Of a stretch of 64,000 nucleotides of DNA, positions 29,203 to 38,600 are shown piece by piece. The stretch lies in NCBI GenBank assembly GCA_903825285.1, contig CAIJZY010000017.1, positions 1-64,000 of the forward strand. Direction: 5' to 3'. Under the pieces are notes generated by a model. The model did not search any database. It was not told where the DNA came from and saw nothing but the letters and a program-made list of their open reading frames with translations. Every line of letters begins with the position of its first letter. Positions within the stretch are counted from its first letter, which is position 1. The position numbers were made by a program, and so were the translations under genes. This DNA is from an uncultured Opitutia bacterium. GTDB lineage: Bacteria > Verrucomicrobiota > Verrucomicrobiia > Opitutales > Opitutaceae.

Positions 29203-29592
29203 TCAACTCTCCCATCTAGGGATTCTCTGGCCGACAAACACCAGGCAGTCGTTGGGATCGCTGATGTGAAACTCGCGCATGCCGTAGTCGCGGTCGAAGA
29301 GGTCGCGAATCCGGTATTCATTTTTCAAGCGGCTCACGTGGGCCCAGAGCGGAGCAATGTCCGCGACCTCGATGTAGATCTCGGTGTGACCCCGGACGGC
29401 CTTCATGACCGCATCGCTGGCGGCTTTCATGAAGTGAATCGTGGCTCCATCCCGGGAAACGATGGAATAGCCCGGCGACTTCAGGGAAACCTCGAACCCG
29501 AGCACCTTCGTGTAGAATCCAAGCGTGGCCTCCATGTCGGCCACGGCGAGCATCGGGCTGATGCGCTTAACCTGGGGCGGGGCCATGCTCAT
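29203..29592 (-). CDS. Glyoxalase/bleomycin-resistance (VOC) superfamily protein
   Basis: 129 residues with the paired beta-alpha-beta-beta-beta layout of VOC proteins: ISPMLAVADMEATLGFYTKVLGFEV at the start, an IHFMKA strand, GHTEIYIEVADI beginning the second module, and YGMREFHISDPNDCLVFVGQ at the end. Likely metal ligands are His54, Glu71 and a Glu in the last strand. VOC members include glyoxalases, dioxygenases and antibiotic-binding proteins; the particular role cannot be assigned. It is monocistronic, 54 bases upstream of the membrane protein gene. Confidence 0.82.
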   Translation of the reverse strand: MSMAPPQVKRISPMLAVADMEATLGFYTKVLGFEVSLKSPGYSIVSRDGATIHFMKAASDAVMKAVRGHTEIYIEVADIAPLWAHVSRLKNEYRIRDLFDRDYGMREFHISDPNDCLVFVGQRIPRWES

Positions 29593-29707
29593 CTGGGAGG
29601 AGATGCTGCAGGTCCTAGCTGAGGTGTCAAAAAATCATCTAAGCGCCCCGCGCAGGCCAGCTAACCGATCCTAACCCCAGTCCCCTGGTCCCCAGTCTGG
29701 AGTCACC

Positions 29708-29744
29708 TTCGATGTTCGGCGTTGGGCGTTCGATGTTCGGCGTC
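29708..29744. repeat. Dispersed repeat of TTCGATGTTCGGCGT words, copy 1
   Basis: Two near-identical words, TTCGATGTTCGGCGT, lie in tandem separated by TGGGCG. The same block recurs in both orientations at 47144-47262. It lies upstream of rpsP. Confidence 0.75.
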
Positions 29745-29778
29745 CGCCTGGCTCCCGCCACCCCGGGGGAGTCGGGGC

Positions 29779-29807
29779 TTGACAAGCCATTTCCCCACCG
29801 GTGTTGT
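29779..29807 (+). promoter_or_regulatory. Candidate promoter of rpsP
   Basis: A consensus -35 box TTGACA lies at 29779-29784; with 17-base spacing the -10 position holds TGTTGT, a weak match. The rpsP ATG is 43 bases further on. Confidence 0.4.
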
Positions 29808-29849
29808 CATCGCTTTTCCAAGCAAGAATCGCTCCGCAAACTACCTGTC

Positions 29850-30104
29850 ATGGCTCTCAAAATCCGCCTCACCCGCATTGGCACCACGCACCAGCCGCAC
29901 TACCGCTTCGTCATCGCCGAAGCCCGTTCGCGCCGTGACGGGGATCCCGTTGAAGTGGTTGGCATTTACGATCCCCGCCTCAAGGGCGAGACCGTCAAGC
30001 TGAAGCTCGACCGCGTCGAGTATTGGCTCGGCAAGGGCGCGAAGCCGACCGACACGGTGCACGCCATGATCAAGAAGGCGCGCCGCGCGGCCGCCCCGGC
30101 CTGA
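29850..30104 (+). CDS. rpsP: 30S ribosomal protein S16
   Basis: 84 residues. The ATG at 29850 gives the exact family start MALKIRLTRIGTTHQPHYRFVIAEARSRRDG; the frame is open upstream but only through repeat sequence. The blocks EVVGIYDP and DRVEYWLGKGAKPTDTV complete the protein. In most bacteria rpsP-rimM-trmD-rplS form one operon; here rpsP is followed by its own terminator and a repeat, and rimM is absent. Confidence 0.96.
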   Translation: MALKIRLTRIGTTHQPHYRFVIAEARSRRDGDPVEVVGIYDPRLKGETVKLKLDRVEYWLGKGAKPTDTVHAMIKKARRAAAPA

Positions 30105-30114
30105 TTTCGGCCCA

Positions 30115-30224
30115 CCACGAAGCGCACGAAGCCCACCAAGGTGGTTGCTTCGGCTCCAAGCCTCGGATCTTCCGGGGCTTTTTCATTTCCGGAAAATGCT
30201 TCGTGCCCTTCGTGGGCTTCGTGG
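30115..30224. repeat. Inverted repeat of CACGAAG words flanking a terminator
   Basis: The left arm (30115-30135, CCACGAAGCGCACGAAGCCC) and right arm (30199-30224, CTTCGTGCCCTTCGTGGGC and onward) are near reverse complements. The rpsP terminator lies between them. This fills the space where rimM is found in other genomes. Confidence 0.75.
30159..30184 (+). terminator. Rho-independent terminator of rpsP
   Basis: An 8-bp stem (AGCCTCGG pairing with CCGGGGCT, one G-U pair, loop ATCTT) is followed by five T residues. It would separate rpsP from trmD-rplS. Confidence 0.7.
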
Positions 30225-30237
30225 TTAACTCCCTGCC

Positions 30238-30909
30238 ATGCTCCGCATTGATGTCCTGACGCTCTTCCCGCGGATGCTCGACGGCGTGCTCGCCGAAAGC
30301 ATCCTGGGCAAGGGCATTGCCTCGGGCAAGCTGGGCGTGGCGGTCCATGACCTGCGGGCGTGGACGACCGACAAGCACCGCACGGCGGACGATCGCCCGT
30401 TCGGGGGCGGCGCGGGCATGGTCATGAAGCCGGAGCCCGCCATCGCCGCCATCGAGCAGCTGCAGAGCCCCGGGTGCCGCCGCATCTACCTCACGCCCGA
30501 CGGCGTGCCGCTGTCGCCCGCCCTGGCCGAAGAACTGTCACGCCAGCAGCACCTTATCCTGCTGAGCGGGCATTACGAGGGGATCGACCAGCGGATCCGC
30601 GACACAGTGATCGACCAGGAGGTCAGCATCGGCGACTACGTGCTCACCAACGGCACCCTCGCGGCGGCGGTCCTGATCGACGCGCTGGCCCGTTTTATCC
30701 CGGGTGTCCTCGGGGAGGAAAAGTCATTGACGCACGAATCCTTCACCAGCAAGTTGCTCGACTTTCCTCAATACACGCGTCCCGCCGAATATCGCGGCAT
30801 GTCCGTTCCGGAGGTCCTGCTTTCCGGAAACCATGCCGAAATCGAGAAATGGCGGCACGCGAGGCAGGTGGAAAAGACCCGCTCAGTCCGACCCGATTTA
30901 CTCAAATAA
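30238..30909 (+). CDS. trmD: tRNA (guanine-N1-)-methyltransferase TrmD
   Basis: 223 residues, family length for the SPOUT enzyme that makes m1G37 in tRNAs and prevents frameshifting. Motifs: N-terminal IDVLTLFP, DDRPFGGGAGMVMKPEP, then the trefoil-knot SAM site LLSGHYEGIDQRI, and IGDYVLTNGTLAAAVLIDA, followed by the helical C-terminal domain (YRGMSVPEVLLSGNH). It is followed six bases later by rplS. Transcription probably starts in the repeat-bearing gap after rpsP. Confidence 0.96.
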   Translation: MLRIDVLTLFPRMLDGVLAESILGKGIASGKLGVAVHDLRAWTTDKHRTADDRPFGGGAGMVMKPEPAIAAIEQLQSPGCRRIYLTPDGVPLSPALAEELSRQQHLILLSGHYEGIDQRIRDTVIDQEVSIGDYVLTNGTLAAAVLIDALARFIPGVLGEEKSLTHESFTSKLLDFPQYTRPAEYRGMSVPEVLLSGNHAEIEKWRHARQVEKTRSVRPDLLK

Positions 30910-30915
30910 CCAGCC

Positions 30916-31296
30916 ATGAACCCGATCATCTCCGAAATCACCGCAGCCCAGGTGAAGAAAGACATCACGCCCTTCAAGGTGGGCGACGGCGTGCGCGTGC
31001 ACACCAAGGTCCGCGAGGGCGACAAGGAACGCGTGCAGATCTATTCCGGCATCGTCATCGCCCGGAAGGGTCATGGCATCCATGAGACGTTCACCGTCCG
31101 CCGCATCAGCTACGGCGAGGGCGTCGAGCGCGTTTTCCCGGTCAACTCCCCGAACATCGAGAAGATCGAGGTCGAGCGCGAGTCGGAGAACATGAAGGCC
31201 CGCCTTTACTACCTCCGCGACCGCACCGGCAAGGCCGCCGTCGCCGTCAAGACGCGCGAGAATCGCACCGAGGCTGCCGCCCCGGCCGCCAGCTGA
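30916..31296 (+). CDS. rplS: 50S ribosomal protein L19
   Basis: 126 residues. Family blocks: [53 protein letters not shown] and [15 protein letters not shown]. It sits at the 30S-50S interface. It is paired with trmD as in most bacteria and is closed by a strong terminator at 31321. The last 20 residues are an Ala-rich extension. Confidence 0.96.
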   Translation: MNPIISEITAAQVKKDITPFKVGDGVRVHTKVREGDKERVQIYSGIVIARKGHGIHETFTVRRISYGEGVERVFPVNSPNIEKIEVERESENMKARLYYLRDRTGKAAVAVKTRENRTEAAAPAAS

Positions 31297-31320
31297 GCCA
31301 CGCGCCAGCATCACTTCCAA

Positions 31321-31348
31321 AGCGAGTCCCACCCGGGACTCGCTTTTT
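31321..31348 (+). terminator. Rho-independent terminator of trmD-rplS
   Basis: GCGAGTCCC and GGGACTCGC form a 9-bp perfect stem with an ACCC loop, followed directly by a run of T residues. Confidence 0.88.
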
Positions 31349-31371
31349 TGTTGGCCCACAGGCTGTCCCGG

Positions 31372-31430
31372 GTGGGAGCGAGCTTGCTCGCGACTTTCCG
31401 CCGCACGGTCGCGAGCAAGCTCGCTCCCAC
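31372..31430. repeat. REP-like perfect inverted repeat (GTGGGAGCGAGC type)
   Basis: Arms at 31372-31394 and 31408-31430 are perfect 23-base reverse complements with a 13-base loop. Each arm starts GTGGGAGCGAGC and contains the inner palindrome GAGCAAGCTC. The word closely resembles the extragenic palindromes well known in Pseudomonas. The rest of the gap 31431-31622 holds no recognised feature. Confidence 0.85.
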
Positions 31431-31622
31431 CGTGCTCCCACAGAGCAATCCCGCCTCGGGTGGCGCGCGGTCGAGCCATTGAATCCGCAGCTTGATGGGT
31501 GCTGGGCGGTTTGGCGTTGAACTACGGGCAAAGCCAGTCCCCGGCTTTCTGACGCACCACCTGTTTTCGGCTTCCCCGGGTGCGGGAGGAAGCCTAGTCC
31601 TTAGCGCCTTCCTCCTTTCTCC

Positions 31623-33614
31623 ATGACCCTGCAGACGCCTCTCCTCGCCCAAGCTGCCAACCAGGCCCGCGGCCTTGCCATTGACGCCGTCCATGCCTGT
31701 TCCTCCGGACACCTGGGCCTGCCGCTCGGGTGCGCCGAGATCGGCGCCGTGCTCTTCGGCCACGCCCTGTCGGTGAACCCCGCGCAGCCGCGCTGGATCA
31801 ACCGCGACCGCTTTGTCCTCTCCGCCGGCCACGGCAGCATGTTCCTCTACAGTTGGCTCCACCTGAGCGGCTTCGACCTGCCGCTGGAGCAGGTGAAAAA
31901 ATTCCGCGTCCTGCACAGCCACACGCCCGGCCATCCCGAGTTTCGCGAGACCCCCGGGGTCGAGGCCACGACGGGCCCGCTCGGCCAGGGCATCGGCAAC
32001 GCCGTCGGCATGGCGGTCGCCGGCCAGATGGCCGCGGCGCGCTTCAACACCGCGGAGCACCCGATCTTCGACTACCATGTCGTCTGCCTCGCGGGCGACG
32101 GCTGCATGCAGGAGGGCGTGGCGATGGAGGCGGTGGAGTTTGCCGGGCACCAGCGCCTGGATAACCTGATCCTGATCTATGACTCGAACGACGTGACGCT
32201 CGACGCCATGGCGAGCAAGACGCAGAGCGAGAACACCGCCGGGCGGTTCAAGGCGATCGGCTGGGATGTGCAGACGGTGGACGGCCACGATCTCGCGCTG
32301 TTCCTCAAGGCGTTCAACAAGGCGAAAAAGGCCAAGAGCGGAAAGCCGCAGCTCATCATCGCGCGCACGATCATCGGCAAGGGCATCGCCGAGGTGCAGG
32401 GCACGGCCAAGGGTCACGGCGAGGGTGGGGCGAAGTTCTCGGACTCGGCCCGCGCCGGCCTCGGCCTGCCGGCGGACCAGCATTTCTACGTGAGCCCGGA
32501 GGTCCGGGCCTACTTCGACGCCCACCGCCAGCGGCTCGCGCGCGTGTGGAAGCGCTGGTCGAAATCCTACCAGGCATGGCGCGGGGCCAACCCCGAGAAG
32601 GCCACGCTGCTCGACTCCGCTGCCCGCGCGCCCAGTGCCGCGCACCTGCTGGAGAAGATCCCCGTCTTCCCCGCCGATGCGAAGCATCCCGGCACGCGCG
32701 GCTCCGGCCGCGAGGTGCTCCAGCCGCTCGCGGCCGAGCTGCCGCTGCTCATCAGCGGCTCGGCCGACCTCCACGGCTCGACGTACAACTACATCAATGC
32801 CGACAAGGATTTCGACCCCACCAACCGGTCGGGCCGCAACATCCGCTTCGGCATCCGCGAGCACGCCATGGCCGCGATCTGCAACGGCGTCGCCTACGAC
32901 GGCCTGTTCCGGCCCTCGTGCGCGACGTTCCTCGTGTTCGCCGACTATTCCCGCCCCTCCATGCGCCTCGCCGCGCTCGCGAAGCTCCCGGTCATCTACA
33001 TCTACACGCATGACTCCGTCGGCGTGGGCGAGGACGGCCCGACGCACCAGCCCGTGGAGACGATCTCCGCGCTGCGGCTGATCCCGAATTTCGACGTCAT
33101 CCGCCCGGCGGACCTCGAGGAGACCGCCGGGGCTTACGCCGCGGCGCTCGAGCGCGCCGACGGCCCGACGCTGCTGGCGCTGACGCGGCAGGCGGTCCCA
33201 AACCTCAACGAGATCCCGCCGCACATCCGCCGCGCGGGCGTGCTCAAGGGCGGATATGTCGCGCTGCAGGAAACCGCGCCGCTCACCCATATCCTGATCG
33301 CCACCGGCAGCGAGCTGGCCCTCGCGCTGGCCGCGGCGAAGACCCTCGGCGCCGGCGTCCGCGTCGTCTCGATGCCCTGCACCTCGCGCTTTGACCGCCA
33401 GTCCGCCGAGTACCGCGAGGCCATCCTTCCGTCCGCCTGCCGGAAACGCGTCGCCGTCGAGGCGGGTGTCACCAGCTTCTGGTCGAAGTACGTCGGTCTC
33501 GACGGCAAGGTGGTTGGCATTGACCGCTTCGGCATCAGCGCCCCCGCGCCGATCGTGTTCAAGGAGCTCGGCATCACCGCTGAGGCCATCGTCGCCGCCG
33601 CCCAGAGCCTCTGA
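31623..33614 (+). CDS. tkt: Transketolase
   Basis: 663 residues, full length for the thiamine-diphosphate enzyme of the pentose phosphate pathway. The N-terminal domain has [16 protein letters not shown] (a variant of the usual SGHPGAPMG block), the [16 protein letters not shown] block and the ThDP motif [13 protein letters not shown] ... NNL-type helix. The middle domain has [20 protein letters not shown] with the catalytic Glu, and [18 protein letters not shown]. The C-terminal domain closes with the [16 protein letters not shown] block. It stands alone between two repeat-bearing gaps, so it is probably monocistronic. Confidence 0.95.
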   Translation: MTLQTPLLAQAANQARGLAIDAVHACSSGHLGLPLGCAEIGAVLFGHALSVNPAQPRWINRDRFVLSAGHGSMFLYSWLHLSGFDLPLEQVKKFRVLHSHTPGHPEFRETPGVEATTGPLGQGIGNAVGMAVAGQMAAARFNTAEHPIFDYHVVCLAGDGCMQEGVAMEAVEFAGHQRLDNLILIYDSNDVTLDAMASKTQSENTAGRFKAIGWDVQTVDGHDLALFLKAFNKAKKAKSGKPQLIIARTIIGKGIAEVQGTAKGHGEGGAKFSDSARAGLGLPADQHFYVSPEVRAYFDAHRQRLARVWKRWSKSYQAWRGANPEKATLLDSAARAPSAAHLLEKIPVFPADAKHPGTRGSGREVLQPLAAELPLLISGSADLHGSTYNYINADKDFDPTNRSGRNIRFGIREHAMAAICNGVAYDGLFRPSCATFLVFADYSRPSMRLAALAKLPVIYIYTHDSVGVGEDGPTHQPVETISALRLIPNFDVIRPADLEETAGAYAAALERADGPTLLALTRQAVPNLNEIPPHIRRAGVLKGGYVALQETAPLTHILIATGSELALALAAAKTLGAGVRVVSMPCTSRFDRQSAEYREAILPSACRKRVAVEAGVTSFWSKYVGLDGKVVGIDRFGISAPAPIVFKELGITAEAIVAAAQSL

Positions 33615-33623
33615 GCCGTGAGT

Positions 33624-33706
33624 GTGTAGGGCGGAGTCGCCGACCCCGCCTCATTAGAGTGCCACGAAAAAGTCCATCAGGCGGGGTCAGCGACCCCGCC
33701 CTACAC
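33624..33706. repeat. Inverted repeat of GTAGGGCGGGGTC type
   Basis: Arms at 33624-33651 and 33679-33706 are reverse complements at 26 of 28 positions. Each arm is itself partly palindromic (GGGGTC-GCGACCCC). The loop is 27 bases. It lies just after the transketolase stop. Confidence 0.8.
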
Positions 33707-33809
33707 GCTCGCAGCATTAGCCGGTCTTCGCGTTGGATCGGTTGAGCATTAGAAACGCATGATTCCGATAGGCCGGATGGCTTTTCCTTGTCTCCATGGT
33801 TAGCTGCCT

Positions 33810-33831
33810 AACTATCAGCCTCCTGATAGTT
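33810..33831. promoter_or_regulatory. Palindromic operator upstream of marR and the RND pump
   Basis: AACTATCAG and CTGATAGTT form perfect 9-base arms around the 4-base spacer CCTC, 18 bases before the MarR start. The size, symmetry and position are what MarR dimers bind, so autoregulation of the marR-pump operon is likely. A second, shorter palindrome (GTTAG/CTAAC) overlaps its left side. Confidence 0.65.
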
Positions 33832-33848
33832 TTAATCTCCTCCCAGTC

Positions 33849-34406
33849 ATGCCGATGCTAATGCTCAAGAACCTCCCTCGTTACGAGTGCCTGCTCGAGG
33901 CCTCGAAGGAGTTTCCTGACTTGGATCCTTCTGCCTGCGAGGCTTTTCTGCATCTGCTGCACGCCGGCGATGAGTGCTTCCGGGCGATCGAGCTGAACCT
34001 GGGCCGGCACAACATTTCGCAGGGGCGTTTCGGGGTTCTGATGTGCCTGATGAGCCAGTGCCGCTCCGACGGGGTGGACGCGGCGCTGAGTCCGGCCGAG
34101 CTGGCGGATCGCGCCGGTGTGACGCGCGCGACCATGACCGGGTTGGTGGACACCTTGGAGCGCGACGGCCTCGTGACGCGGGCGCCGGACCAGGAGGATC
34201 GCCGCATGATGGTGGTCTCGCTGACCGCGAAGGGCCGGCAGCTGCTCCATGAAATCCTGCCCGAGCATTTTCAGCGCATGGCCATCCTGATGCACACGCT
34301 CAGCGAGCCCGAGCGCAAGACGCTCGTCCGCCTGCTCCACAAGATCAAGGAGCAGGCCGCCAAGCTGGCCCCGCCAGCCGCCGCGCATCTCGCCTCCACC
34401 GGCTGA
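33849..34406 (+). CDS. MarR-family transcriptional regulator
   Basis: 185 residues. A winged helix is clear: LSPAELADRAGVTRATMTGLVDTLERDGLV (recognition helix) and TRAPDQEDRRMMVVSLTAKGRQLL (wing). The longer N- and C-terminal helices form the dimer interface. The start is within MPMLML, so any of three close ATGs may be used. It is the first gene of the cluster marR - adaptor - RND permease - outer-membrane factor and has a 22-bp palindrome just upstream. It is probably a ligand-released repressor of the pump; the ligand is unknown. Confidence 0.9.
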   Translation: MPMLMLKNLPRYECLLEASKEFPDLDPSACEAFLHLLHAGDECFRAIELNLGRHNISQGRFGVLMCLMSQCRSDGVDAALSPAELADRAGVTRATMTGLVDTLERDGLVTRAPDQEDRRMMVVSLTAKGRQLLHEILPEHFQRMAILMHTLSEPERKTLVRLLHKIKEQAAKLAPPAAAHLASTG

Positions 34407-34472
34407 GCCCGGCGGCGGCAGCCTCGGTTTCGGTCCCCCCCGCTTTTCCTTTAATTCAACTACCTGCTATCC

Positions 34473-35591
34473 ATGCTTAAAAAGTTCCTCATCGCCATCG
34501 CCGGTTTCGTGGTCGTCGTGATCATCCTGGTCGCGGTCAAGGCCTCCCAGATCAAGCAGCTCTCGTCCATGTCGCACGTGCCGCCGCCGACCGCGGTCAC
34601 GACCTATGTCGCGAAGTCCGTGGCGTGGCAGCCCATGATCAACGCCATCGGCTCGCTCGCGCCGGTCGAGGGCGTGACGCTCGCGCCCGACGCCGACGGC
34701 ACGATCGTGAAGATCGCCGCGGACAGCGGCGCCGCGGTGAAGGCGGGCGACCTCATCGTCGAGCTCGACACCACGGTGGAGCAGGCCCAGCTCGCCGCGG
34801 CCCAGGCCCGGCTGGAGCTCGCGAAGCTCCAGCGTGCGCGCGCCGCCGAGCTGGCAGCCAAGAACACCATCAGCGCCTCCGAGCAGGACACCGCCATCGC
34901 CGAGCTGAACCAGGCCACGGCGGACGTGGCGGCGATCCAGGCCACCATCGACAAGAAGCACGTGCGCGCGCCCTTTGACGGCCGCGTCGGCATCCGCCTC
35001 GTCAACCTCGGCCAGTTCGTCGCCCGCGGCCGCGCCCTCGTGCCGCTGCAGAAGCTCGACCCGGTCTACGTCAACTTCACCGTCCCGCAGCGCCAGCTCG
35101 GTTCGCTGGTCCTCGGCCAGCCGGTCATCGTCCACACGGACTCCGTGCCGGTGCCGTACCGCGGCACCATCACCGCCATCAACTCCGAGGTCGACGCCGA
35201 GACGCGCAACGTGTCGGTGCAGGCGCTGCTCGCCAATCCCGAGGAGCACCTCCGCGCGGGCATGTTCGTGCAGGTCGAGGTCGAGCTGCCGCAGGGCCCG
35301 CCGCTCGTCGTCGTGCCCGCGACCGCCATCTCCTACGCCCCGTACGGCAACTCCGTCTTCATCGTCGAGAACCTGAAGGGCCCCGACGGCGTCGAGTACC
35401 TCGGCGTCCGCCAGCAGATTGTCCGCGTGGGCACCGCCCGCGGCGACCTCGTCGCGATCGAGTTGGGCGTGCAGCCCGGCGAGCAGGTCGTGACCGGCGG
35501 CGTGTTCAAGCTCCGCAACGGGGCGCACGTGGAGGTCAACAACACCGTCCAGCCGACCGCCAACCCGACGCCCAAGCCGGCCAACACCTGA
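34473..35591 (+). CDS. RND efflux periplasmic adaptor subunit (MFP family)
   Basis: 372 residues. One N-terminal membrane segment (LIAIAGFVVVVIILVAV) anchors it in the inner membrane. The lipoyl-like motif GTIVKIAADSGAAVKAGDLIVELD, a short alpha hairpin of Ala/Gln-rich helices (about 100-160), the VRAPFDGRVGIRLVNLGQFV half-motif, and the beta-barrel strand YVNFTVPQRQ follow in the usual order. The short hairpin matches MexE-type adaptors. It bridges the permease and outer-membrane factor encoded by the next two genes, 22 bases and 3.2 kb on. Confidence 0.92.
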   Translation: MLKKFLIAIAGFVVVVIILVAVKASQIKQLSSMSHVPPPTAVTTYVAKSVAWQPMINAIGSLAPVEGVTLAPDADGTIVKIAADSGAAVKAGDLIVELDTTVEQAQLAAAQARLELAKLQRARAAELAAKNTISASEQDTAIAELNQATADVAAIQATIDKKHVRAPFDGRVGIRLVNLGQFVARGRALVPLQKLDPVYVNFTVPQRQLGSLVLGQPVIVHTDSVPVPYRGTITAINSEVDAETRNVSVQALLANPEEHLRAGMFVQVEVELPQGPPLVVVPATAISYAPYGNSVFIVENLKGPDGVEYLGVRQQIVRVGTARGDLVAIELGVQPGEQVVTGGVFKLRNGAHVEVNNTVQPTANPTPKPANT

Positions 35592-35613
35592 GCGCCGTTC
35601 CGGCCGACCCGCC

Positions 35614-38600
35614 ATGCTATCCAAGAGCTTCACCGATCTGTTCATCCGCAAGCCGGTCATCGCGCTGGTGGTGAACGTCATCATCCTCGTGGTGGGCCTC
35701 GTGTCGTACACGAAGCTCAACACGCGCCAGTACCCGCGCAGCGACAGCGCGGTGGTCAAGGTCACCACCCTCTACTACGGCGCCAGCGCCGACACGGTGC
35801 GCGGCTACATCACCACGCAGCTGGAGCGCGCCATCGCCAGCGCCGACGGCATCGACTACATCGAGTCCTCCAGCAGCGCCGGCATCAGCACCATCAGCGT
35901 CTATCTCCGGCTCAACTACGACACCAACGCCGCCCTCGCGCAGATCAGCTCGAAGATCGACCAGGTGCGCAACGAGCTCCCGCCCGAGGCCGAGACGCCG
36001 ACCACCAGCGTGGAGACGGCCGACAACCAGTTCGCCTCCGCCTACCTCAGCTTCTACTCCGAGACGCTCGACCAGAACCAGATCACCGACTACCTCAACC
36101 GCATGGTGCAGCCGCGCCTGTCGTCCGTGAAGGGCGTGCAGCGCGCCGACGTGCTGGGCGGCCGGGTGTTCGCGATGCGCGTCTGGCTCAAGCCCGGGGA
36201 GCTCGCCGCCCGCGGCCTCAGCCCGGCGGACGTGCGCGCCTCCCTCCAGGCCAACAACGCGCTGGCCGCCGTCGGCGCCACCAAGGGCTCGATGATGAGC
36301 GTCAGCCTCGTCGCCAACACCGACCTGAAGAACGTGGACGAGTTCAAGAAGCTCGTCGTCGCCGAGCGCAACGGCGCCATCATCCGCCTCTCCGACGTCG
36401 CCGACGTCGAGCTCGGCGCCGAGGACTACAACACCGAGGTCCGCTTCGGCGGCCAGACCGCCACCTTCATGGGCCTCTGGGTGCTGCCCACCGAGAGCAC
36501 CGTCGAGGTCATCAAGCGCGTCCGCGAGGTCCTGCCCGACATCGAGCGCGGCCTGCCCTCCGGCCTCCACCTGAAGCTCGCCTACGACGGCACCAAGTAC
36601 ATCGAGGACGCCCTGCGCGAGATCCTCGGCACCCTGATGGAGACGCTGCTCATCGTCACGGTCGTCATCTTCCTCTTCATGGGCTCGCTGCGCTCGGTGC
36701 TGATCCCGATCGTCGCCATGCCGCTGTCCCTCATCGGCGCCATGGCGCTGATGCTCGCCTTCGGGTTCACCATCAACCTGCTCACGCTGCTCGCGATCGT
36801 GCTGGCGGTCGGCATCGTGGTCGACGACGCCATCGTCGTCGTCGAGAACATCGAGCGCCACATCCGCCAGGGCGAGACGCCGGTGGACGCCGCCATCCTC
36901 GGCGCCCGCGAGCTGGTCGGGCCGGTCATCTCCATGACCATCACGCTCTCCGCGGTCTATGCGCCGATCGCCTTCCAGGGCGGCCTGACCGGGGCGCTGT
37001 TCCGGGAGTTCGCCATGACCCTCGCCGGCGCGGTCGCCGTGTCGGGTTTCGTCGCCCTCACGCTCTCCCCGATGATGAGCGCCTACCTGCTCAAGGACCA
37101 CGAGCACGAGGAGGAGGGCCTCAGCGGCCGGATCAACCGCGACTTCGACCGGCTGCGCGGCCTCTACGAGCGCACCATCGGCGCCAGCCTGAACTGGGTG
37201 CCGGTCACCCTCACCGTGGCGGTGCTGTTCACGCTGCTGGCCGTGCCGTTCTTCATGTTCGCGCAGCACGAGCTCGCGCCCAAGGAGGACCAGGGCGTGG
37301 TCTTCAGCATCCTCCAGCCGTCGCCCACCGCGACGATCGACCAGAACGTGATCTACGCGAAGGAGGTCCAGAAGCTCTTCGCCGGCCTCCCCGAGTATGA
37401 GAACTCCTTCCAGGTCACGAGCGACCAGTTCGGCTTCTCCGGCGTGATCCTGAAGCCGTGGTCGGAGCGCAAGCGCAACGCGATCCAGATCCAGGACTCC
37501 CTGCAGGGCCCGGCGGCCACCATCGCCGGCCTGAACGTGATCGTCACCACGCCCGAGCCCCTGCCGTCCGGCGGCAACTTCCCGATCGAGTTCGTGGTCC
37601 GCTCCACCGCCGACCACCGCGAGATGATGGAGTTTGCCCAGAAGCTCGCGCTCTACGCCAACACCGAGGCCAACGCCGGCGGCGGCGCGCCGACGTTCTA
37701 CTTCGCCGACACCGACCTGAAGTACGACCTCCCGCAGGTCGAGGTGGAGATCGACAAGGACAAGGTCGCCTCCATGGGCCTCAACCTCAGCGCCGTGGCC
37801 CGCGACCTCGGCTCCATGCTCGGCGGCGGCTACGTCAATCGCTTCGTCAACGACGGCCGCAGCTACCGGGTCATCCCGCAGGTCCAGCGCTCCTCGCGCC
37901 TCAACGCCGAGCAGCTGCTCGACTACCACGTCCGCGGCCCCAACGGGCAGCTGATCCCGCTCTCCACCATCGCCACGCTGCGCCACACCGTGCAGCCGCG
38001 CGAGCTGAACCGCTTCCAGCAGCTCAACTCGGTCAAGATCACCGGCGTCGGCCCCAGCATCGACGTCGCCCTCCGCAAGCTCGAGGCCAAGGCGGCCGAG
38101 ATCCTGCCGCCGGGCTACTCGGTCGACTACGGCGGGCAGTCGCGCCAGCTCCGCGTCGAGGGCGGCGCCCTGTGGAAGGCCGCCGTGCTCGCGCTCGTGC
38201 TGATCTTCCTGGTCCTCGCCGCGCAGTTCAACAGCTTCCGCGACCCGTTCATCATCCTGCTCGGCTCCGTGCCGCTCGCCATCGTCGGCGCGCTGCTCCC
38301 GATCTTCCTCTGGAAGACCTCGCTCAACATCTACTCGCAGATCGGCCTGATCACGCTGGTCGGCCTCGTGGCCAAGAACGGCATCCTGATCGTCGAGTTC
38401 GCGAACAAGCTCCAGGAGCAGGGCGTGGCCAAGGCCGACGCCATCCGGCGCGCCGCGGCCACCCGGCTGCGGCCGGTGCTGATGACCTCCGCGGCGACGG
38501 TGTTCGGCCACCTGATGCTGATCTTCGTGACCGGCCCCGGCGCGGCCGCGCGCAACAGCATCGGCTGGGTGCTCGTCGTCGGCATGGCCGTCGGCACCGT

